NCBI RefSeq assembly: GCF_030651615.1
Contig: NZ_JAUSCG010000224.1
Coordinates: forward strand, 1 to 10,576
Source: Methanocalculus sp.
GTDB lineage: Archaea > Halobacteriota > Methanomicrobia > Methanomicrobiales > Methanocorpusculaceae
Reading direction: 5' to 3'
Length of the DNA: 10,576 nucleotides
The notes under the pieces were generated by a model. It saw only the letters and a list, made by a program, of their open reading frames with translations, did not search any database and was not told the origin of the DNA. Both the position numbers and the translations under genes were made by a program. Every line of letters begins with the position of its first letter. Position 1 is the first letter of the stretch. This document shows positions 7,101 to 10,576 of the stretch, one piece after another.

Positions 7101-7231
7101 AACTCTCTCTCCTGGATCAATAATCCCGATCAAGCCTCTTGAGAACACGTCTTATGTCAGAGATGATAGTTATTCCGGATTGTCTCTTCTTCCTATGGTT
7201 TTATGAGATATCATACCAAAAACAGTCTCAA
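7101..7231. promoter_or_regulatory. Divergent promoter region of the CofE-like and flavoprotein genes
   Basis: The 131 bases hold the ribosome site of the leftward gene (AGGAG, minus strand 7109-7113) and the TATA box of the rightward gene. I see no strong TATA box for the leftward gene; GACATAAG on the minus strand near 7150-7157 is the best weak candidate. TCAAG at 7130-7134 and CTTGA at 7138-7142 make a small palindrome of uncertain meaning. Confidence 0.35.
7199..7206 (+). promoter_or_regulatory. TATA box for the iron-sulfur flavoprotein gene
   Basis: TTTTATGA ends 26 nt before the ATG at 7232, and no Shine-Dalgarno sequence precedes that ATG. This supports a leaderless transcript starting at or next to 7232 and argues against the in-frame GTG-region starts further upstream. 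Confidence 0.55.
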
Positions 7232-7867
7232 ATGTCAGCCAACCATCTCCTCGGCATCTCGGGCAGTCCGAGGCGGAACGGAAACTCCGATATTCTCCTT
7301 GAGTCTATTCTGAAAGGTGCAGAAGAGGCGGGAATGGTGACCGATACCGTTTGCCTCCGGGACTACCAGTTCAGCTCCTGCACCGGATGTGAGCGGTGCC
7401 GGAAAGATAAGCAGTGTACCGGACTGAATGATGGAATGACGCTCCTGTACCCGAATATCCTTGCATCACCCTATCTTGTCCTCGTCTCCCCGACACACAA
7501 CTATAATGTAACTGCCATGATGAAGGCTTTCATCGACCGGCTCTACTGCTTCTATGATTTTGCTGATACCCGGCCGAGGGGGTGGTCGAGCCGTCTTGCC
7601 GGTCAGGGGCGGCGGGCGATCATTGCAGCGGTATGTGAGCAGGAGAACAGGGAGGATATGGGGGTGACACTTGAAGCCCTCCGCCTCCCGCTCGAAGCAC
7701 TCGGATATGAGATTGTACAGGAGATCGCAGTCTTCTCCCTCTTTGATCGGGGCGCTATCCGTGATTGCCCTGATCTGCTGGAAGAGGCGATGGAGGCAGG
7801 GAGGAGACTCACGATCACTCTGAATCTCTCAGAGTGTTGCCCTCCTGAAGACGACCACGCTCACTGA
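7232..7867 (+). CDS. Iron-sulfur flavoprotein (Isf-like, NADPH-dependent FMN reductase fold)
   Basis: The 211-residue product starts MSANHLLGISGSPRRNGNSD, where GSPRRNGNS is the FMN phosphate loop of the flavodoxin-like NADPH-dependent FMN reductase family. C50, C53, C56 and C62 (SCTGCERCRKDKQC) give the compact CxxCxxCx5C motif that holds a [4Fe-4S] cluster in methanogen Isf proteins. SPTHNYNVTAMMKAFIDR at 86-103 is the second flavin-contact region. Isf dimers pass electrons between ferredoxin and flavin, and in methanogens have been linked to reduction of oxygen or peroxide; that role here is inferred from the family. An open frame extends 31 codons upstream, but that stretch (hydrophobic, then QKQSQ) is not typical and the TATA box at 7199-7206 lies inside it, so I take the ATG at 7232. 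The last 39 bases overlap the end of the opposing permease gene. Confidence 0.9.
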   Translation: MSANHLLGISGSPRRNGNSDILLESILKGAEEAGMVTDTVCLRDYQFSSCTGCERCRKDKQCTGLNDGMTLLYPNILASPYLVLVSPTHNYNVTAMMKAFIDRLYCFYDFADTRPRGWSSRLAGQGRRAIIAAVCEQENREDMGVTLEALRLPLEALGYEIVQEIAVFSLFDRGAIRDCPDLLEEAMEAGRRLTITLNLSECCPPEDDHAH

Positions 7868-8554
7868 CAGAACACAGGTAGCTCCGATCAGTAATCCCAG
7901 GATGGTGGTTGCCGGAAAGATGCCCTCCTGCATCGCCCTGATCGCATCGATTGCATAACTGACCGGGTTTAGGTGGGCGATTGTTGCAAGCCATGCAGGC
8001 ATCTGGTCATAGGGCATCAGAGCGCTGCTTGTGAAGAAGAGGGGCATGGCGATCATCGAGTTGAATGCCGCATACGAGTCGTGATCCTCAAGGCTGAGGG
8101 CAACTGTTGTCATCACTGATGAGAGGAGCACTCCGAAGATGAAGAGGACGATGTACGTCTGGAGCAGCAGGAGCGGATTAAGGTAATGTGCGCCGAGGAT
8201 GATCGCCATTATCAGGATGATCGTCGTCTGGATCAGACCCCGGCAGGTGATGAAGAGGATCTTTCCAAAGAGGATCGTCTCCCTGGGAGCAGGCATTGCG
8301 AGGAACTTCTGGAGGAACCCGAGGATCTTGTCAAACATCAGGAGTGCTCCACCCTGCAGTGATGCACCAAGCATCGTCAGCACCAGGATGCCCGGAGTGA
8401 TGAAGTCGAGGTAGTTGTCGGTGAACCGGATCGGAAGCGCAAGACCAACAAAGATGAGCCATGCCGCAGGCAGGATTAATGCGGATATGACATTGACCCT
8501 TCCCCGGGACCAGCGGCGGAAGTCACGTTCCATATAGTATAGTGTCTCTCTCAT
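7829..8554 (-). CDS. ABC-2 type transporter permease
   Basis: This 241-residue integral membrane protein has six predicted helices, at about 22-40, 52-72, 98-120, 128-150, 165-181 and 217-237. The stretch FFTSSALMPYDQMPAWL (173-189) followed by IAHLNPVSYAIDAIR is the signature of ABC-2 exporter permeases of the DrrB/NodJ type. With the ATPase encoded just upstream it would form a homodimeric exporter in the cytoplasmic membrane; the substrate (lipid, polysaccharide precursor or drug) cannot be told. The start ATG at 8554 shares its A with the TGA stop of the ATPase (TGATG), and AGGAGG at 8560-8565 sits five bases before it, so the two genes are translationally coupled. A GTG one codon earlier is possible but less well placed. 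The 3' end overlaps the flavoprotein gene tail to tail. Confidence 0.93.
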   Translation of the reverse strand: MRETLYYMERDFRRWSRGRVNVISALILPAAWLIFVGLALPIRFTDNYLDFITPGILVLTMLGASLQGGALLMFDKILGFLQKFLAMPAPRETILFGKILFITCRGLIQTTIILIMAIILGAHYLNPLLLLQTYIVLFIFGVLLSSVMTTVALSLEDHDSYAAFNSMIAMPLFFTSSALMPYDQMPAWLATIAHLNPVSYAIDAIRAMQEGIFPATTILGLLIGATCVLSVSVVVFRRATL

Positions 8555-9507
8555 CACCGCCTCCTGAGCATCGTCCGGAACCGCTGGAAATCAAATGCCA
8601 TCGTCTCATCCTGTTCGCCAACAAGAGCGAGGAAGACATCGTCGAGGGTCGGCTGGCGGATCGAGACCGATCTGACATTCATTCCGTCATTGGTGAATGC
8701 CCGGGAGAGGGCAACTCCTGCCTCCTCACCATTCACAGCTTTAAATTTCAGTTCATCCCCGGTCCTGCCAAGATATGAGATGCCTTCGGGGAAGACGCCA
8801 TGGAACTTCCCATCGGCCCGGATGGCCACGATATCCCGGCAGACCTCCGTCTTCAGTGCTGTCGGGGTATTCATTGCCACCACTTTGCCTTTATCGATGA
8901 TCCCGATCCGGTCACAGGCATGATCTGCTTCATCCATATAGTGGGTTGTGACAAAGACGGTCATCCCCTTCTTCTTCAGTTCGATGATATGGTCCCAGAT
9001 CCTCCGTCTGCCTCCGACATCAAGTCCGATCGTCGGTTCATCCAGAAAGAGCACCTCGGGATCGTGCACCAGTGCCTGTGCAAGCTCAAGCCGTCTCCGC
9101 ATCCCGCCCGAGTATGTCTTCACCAGATCGTCAGCACGATCAGCAAGCTCAAGCATAACGAGCGCTTCATCTGCGGTCTCACGGGGCCTTGGAATGCCGT
9201 AGAGCTTCGCATAGAAGATGACATTCTCCCTGCCGGTGAGTTTGGGATCAACTGCCATATCCTGCGGGACATAACTGATCTGCTCCCTCACCCTCCGTGG
9301 ATCTTGTGTAACCGAGTGGCCGCAGATGAGTGCATCACCCTCCGTTGGGGTGAGGAGTGTGGTGAGCATCTTCACTGTTGTTGTCTTCCCGGATCCATTG
9401 GGTCCGAGGAGGCCGAAGATCTCAGAATCGATCGAGAGGTTCATTCCATCGACTGCAACAAGGCCTCCGAATCGTTTGGTTAATCCGATAATCTCGATTG
9501 CGGTCAA
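8554..9507 (-). CDS. ABC transporter ATP-binding protein (DrrA-like)
   Basis: The 317-residue protein carries every nucleotide-binding element: Walker A GPNGSGKTT (35-43), Q-loop glutamine Q82 in SYVPQ, signature YSGGM (132-136), Walker B VLFLDEP with D156 and E157, and H-loop H189 in TTHYMDEAD. The C-terminal part, about 225-300, ends RQPTLDDVFLALVG, the tail seen in DrrA-type exporters (DUF4162 region). It hydrolyses ATP on the cytoplasmic side to drive the permease that follows. The start is TTG at 9507: no ATG or GTG lies in frame before the first strand TAIEIIGLTKRFG, the next Met is residue 22, and AAGGAG sits at 9519-9524, eleven bases away. A TATA box at 9556-9562 gives a short leader containing that site. 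The system is of the kind called a daunorubicin-type exporter by similarity, but the real cargo is unknown. Confidence 0.95.
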   Translation of the reverse strand: MTAIEIIGLTKRFGGLVAVDGMNLSIDSEIFGLLGPNGSGKTTTVKMLTTLLTPTEGDALICGHSVTQDPRRVREQISYVPQDMAVDPKLTGRENVIFYAKLYGIPRPRETADEALVMLELADRADDLVKTYSGGMRRRLELAQALVHDPEVLFLDEPTIGLDVGGRRRIWDHIIELKKKGMTVFVTTHYMDEADHACDRIGIIDKGKVVAMNTPTALKTEVCRDIVAIRADGKFHGVFPEGISYLGRTGDELKFKAVNGEEAGVALSRAFTNDGMNVRSVSIRQPTLDDVFLALVGEQDETMAFDFQRFRTMLRRR

Positions 9508-9555
9508 CGTTATACGCTCTCCTTATTGCGTACTACTCTTTTGAAGTCCGAACCC

Positions 9556-9562
9556 TTTAAAA
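9556..9562 (-). promoter_or_regulatory. TATA box of the ABC exporter operon
   Basis: On the minus strand the sequence is CCTTTTAAAGGG, a strong archaeal TATA box. A start about 27 nt downstream, near 9532, would leave a leader of about 25 nt holding AAGGAG (9519-9524) before the TTG start codon. This contrasts with the leaderless-type promoters elsewhere in the window. Confidence 0.6.
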
Positions 9563-9639
9563 GGTTATGCTTCGATCTGTATCTCGAAAAGTCATTTTGG
9601 GTACATGGGTGGTGTATGGAATGCTGAATACCTCATGTT

Positions 9640-9646
9640 AAAAAAA
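9640..9646 (-). terminator. Oligo-T terminator after the BofA-family gene
   Basis: Eighteen bases past the stop codon at 9664-9666 the minus strand reads CTTCTTTTTTTAAC, with seven consecutive T. Archaeal RNA polymerase stops at such T-runs without needing a hairpin, and no convincing stem precedes it. It would separate the small gene from the ABC operon downstream. Confidence 0.55.
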
Positions 9647-9663
9647 GAAGTCCGTCTCCTGAC

Positions 9664-9918
9664 TCAGAGCGGGATGCCAAGAACGTGGAGCAGGATGATG
9701 ATGATAACCCCGATGATACCCCCGATTGCACTGATTAACACCGTTACGATGTTGATCGGGATGCCGGGATCTCCGAAGATGCCGGTCATATTTATCAGAA
9801 AGAGGGCGACAATCCCGATGACAGCATTGTAAACGAGGTAAACTGCCTTCTTCAGAAGGTAGTAGATGATGACAGCGATCACCACTGCGATGATAATACC
9901 CGCGAGCGAACCAAACAT
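9664..9918 (-). CDS. BofA-family small membrane protein
   Basis: This 84-residue protein is almost entirely hydrophobic: helix about 4-22, a short basic loop KK (23-24), then KAVYLVYNAVIGIVALFLIN (24-43) and a last helix 57-80. The YNAVIG turn followed by GIPINIVTVLISAIGG closely matches the pro-sigma-K processing inhibitor BofA family. In Bacillus, BofA holds the membrane protease SpoIVFB inactive during sporulation. Archaea do not sporulate and lack sigma K, so the role here is unknown; control of a membrane-embedded metalloprotease is a possible parallel but is inference. A TATA box 27 nt before the ATG and the lack of a ribosome site point to a leaderless mRNA. It is followed by its own terminator, so it is probably a single-gene unit divergent from the rubredoxin fusion. 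Confidence 0.8.
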   Translation of the reverse strand: MFGSLAGIIIAVVIAVIIYYLLKKAVYLVYNAVIGIVALFLINMTGIFGDPGIPINIVTVLISAIGGIIGVIIIILLHVLGIPL

Positions 9919-9941
9919 AGTGGTGATCTCGTCGTTCCACC

Positions 9942-9949
9942 TATATAAT
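9942..9949 (-). promoter_or_regulatory. TATA box of the BofA-family gene
   Basis: Minus-strand ATTATATAG is centred about 27 nt from the ATG at 9918. This is the clearest TATA box in the window, and its distance implies transcription beginning at the start codon itself. Confidence 0.65.
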
Positions 9950-10000
9950 GATAGGGTACTCCTTCTCCATTAAGACCGAAGAGATCCGTGGCAACAGCAA

Positions 10001-10009
10001 TACTTATCT
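10001..10009 (+). promoter_or_regulatory. Possible TATA box of the rubredoxin fusion gene
   Basis: TACTTATCT lies about 40 nt before the ATG at 10046. A transcription start near 10030 would leave a leader of about 16 nt carrying GAGGT at 10036-10040, a ribosome site five bases before the ATG. The box departs from consensus, so the call is tentative. Confidence 0.4.
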
Positions 10010-10045
10010 CCTCTTCACACCTCGATCTCAAAAGTGAGGTATGGT

Positions 10046-10576
10046 ATGCCACAAGTGCGATGTTCAGTCTGCGGATATATCTATGATGAGGAGGTAGGCG
10101 AGCCCTCAACAAAGACAGGTCCGGATACCCCTTTTGAAGAACTCCCGGATGACTGGCGGTGTCCGGTCTGTGCGGCAGAGAAGTCGGCGTTCTCACCTGT
10201 TCCGACGAGTCCCGGGTCTGGCCCCGCCCTGTCGATGGTCTGGAGATGCACCGTATGCAACTACCGATATAATGAAGAGAACGGTGAGGCGGCAACGAAT
10301 ACGCCTCCCGGCACACGGTTTGCCGAATTCGTAGATGACTGGCGATGCCCGGTCTGCGGGGCGGCCCGGTCAGCCTTTGTGATGGTCAGAAAGGATGCGA
10401 TCACTCATGAACAGTCCCAAAAGACCGTCTCGGATGTGATCATCGATTCACTCCTTGCATCCGGAATCGATCTCGTCTTCGGTCTCCCCGGAACCTCATC
10501 ACTCGGCCTTGTGGATGCGATCAGAAAGAATGGCACCATCCGCTATATCGTCGTCAGGCATGAAGAGGCAGCAGCA
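10046..10576 (+). CDS. Tandem double rubredoxin fused to a thiamine-diphosphate enzyme (3' end cut by window)
   Basis: 177 codons are open to the window edge. Residues 4-52 are a complete rubredoxin: C6 and C9 in CSVCGYIYD, the core ELPDDWRCPVC with C39 and C42, and F49. After a short P/S/G linker, residues 66-114 are a second rubredoxin with C68, C71, C101 and C104; its first knuckle reads CTVCNYRYN, with N in place of the usual G. Each would hold one Fe(Cys)4. From about 126 the sequence changes to the N-terminal domain of ThDP enzymes of the acetolactate synthase/pyruvate oxidase group: TVSDVIIDSLLASGIDLVFGLPG, then VVRHEEAAA, where E173 fits the cofactor-activating glutamate. The remaining domains lie outside. 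A plausible reading is a 2-oxoacid decarboxylase or oxidase that hands electrons to its own rubredoxins. GAGGT at 10036-10040 favours this ATG; the ATG at 10041 is out of frame. Confidence 0.88.
   Translation, partial: MPQVRCSVCGYIYDEEVGEPSTKTGPDTPFEELPDDWRCPVCAAEKSAFSPVPTSPGSGPALSMVWRCTVCNYRYNEENGEAATNTPPGTRFAEFVDDWRCPVCGAARSAFVMVRKDAITHEQSQKTVSDVIIDSLLASGIDLVFGLPGTSSLGLVDAIRKNGTIRYIVVRHEEAAA

Noticed and set aside
7130..7142. Small palindrome TCAAG-CCT-CTTGA
   Set aside because: Five-base arms are expected by chance in a region this size, and it is not aligned with a promoter element.
7101..7148. Upstream GTG start at 7148 for the CofE-like protein
   Set aside because: The ATG at 7100 has AGGAG eight bases ahead of it, and the extension would encode the ribosome site itself.
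7139..7231. A 31-codon N-terminal extension of the iron-sulfur flavoprotein
   Set aside because: The TATA box lies inside it and the family starts close to the flavin-binding loop reached from the ATG at 7232.
8800..9483. A 227-codon open frame on the plus strand
   Set aside because: It lies entirely antisense to the ABC ATPase, whose motifs are all intact. The antisense product is rich in H, C and I with no recognisable domain.
9667..10041. Possible operon of the BofA-family gene with the ABC pair
   Set aside because: A seven-T run at 9640-9646 and a separate strong TATA box at 9556-9562 lie between them, so separate transcription is more likely.

Overview
The window looks like chromosomal DNA of a methanogenic archaeon, most likely of the order Methanomicrobiales. 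Four things point there. Response regulators with receiver, PAS and GAF domains, and a 7TM/PAS histidine kinase with an RHDILNQ phospho-acceptor box, are typical of that order. There is an archaeal type IV pilin with a class III signal. A large CofE-like F420 ligase homologue and a compact-motif iron-sulfur flavoprotein fit methanogen biochemistry. The promoters are archaeal TATA boxes, several of them about 27 nt from the start codon, as expected for leaderless mRNAs. The species cannot be named from this stretch. I see no RNA genes, CRISPR arrays, insertion sequences or phage genes.

Layout: (1) 1-1037, minus, 3'-truncated receiver-PAS-GAF signalling protein. (2) 1150-1623, plus, AhpC/TSA-type peroxiredoxin. 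(3) 1735-2346, minus, archaeal pilin-like protein. (4) 2476-3726, plus, coiled-coil protein of unknown function. (5) 3714-4184, minus, two-TM protein with a PH-like tail. (6) 4248-5888, plus, 7TM-PAS histidine kinase. (7) 5910-7100, minus, large CofE-family ligase homologue. (8) 7232-7867, plus, iron-sulfur flavoprotein. (9) 7829-8554 and 8554-9507, minus, ABC-2 permease and its ATPase, translationally coupled. (10) 9664-9918, minus, BofA-family small membrane protein. (11) 10046-10576 and beyond, plus, a tandem double rubredoxin fused to a thiamine-diphosphate enzyme, cut by the window end.

Strands alternate almost gene by gene, giving five head-to-head promoter regions and several tail-to-tail junctions, two of them with overlapping coding ends. 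The only clear operon is the ABC pair. The genes therefore do not form one pathway. Themes are signalling (response regulator, histidine kinase), the cell surface (pilin, ABC exporter, BofA and PH-like membrane proteins) and redox or oxygen defence and flavin/F420 chemistry (peroxiredoxin, iron-sulfur flavoprotein, CofE homologue, rubredoxin fusion).

The most unusual item is the rubredoxin-rubredoxin-ThDP enzyme fusion at the right edge. Other points of interest are a single symmetric TATA element between two divergent starts, an inverted repeat just upstream of the peroxiredoxin TATA box, a cysteine-rich insert in the CofE homologue, and the unassigned coiled-coil protein. No gene is longer than its neighbours' spacing would hide: no stretch above 300 bases lacks a gene.
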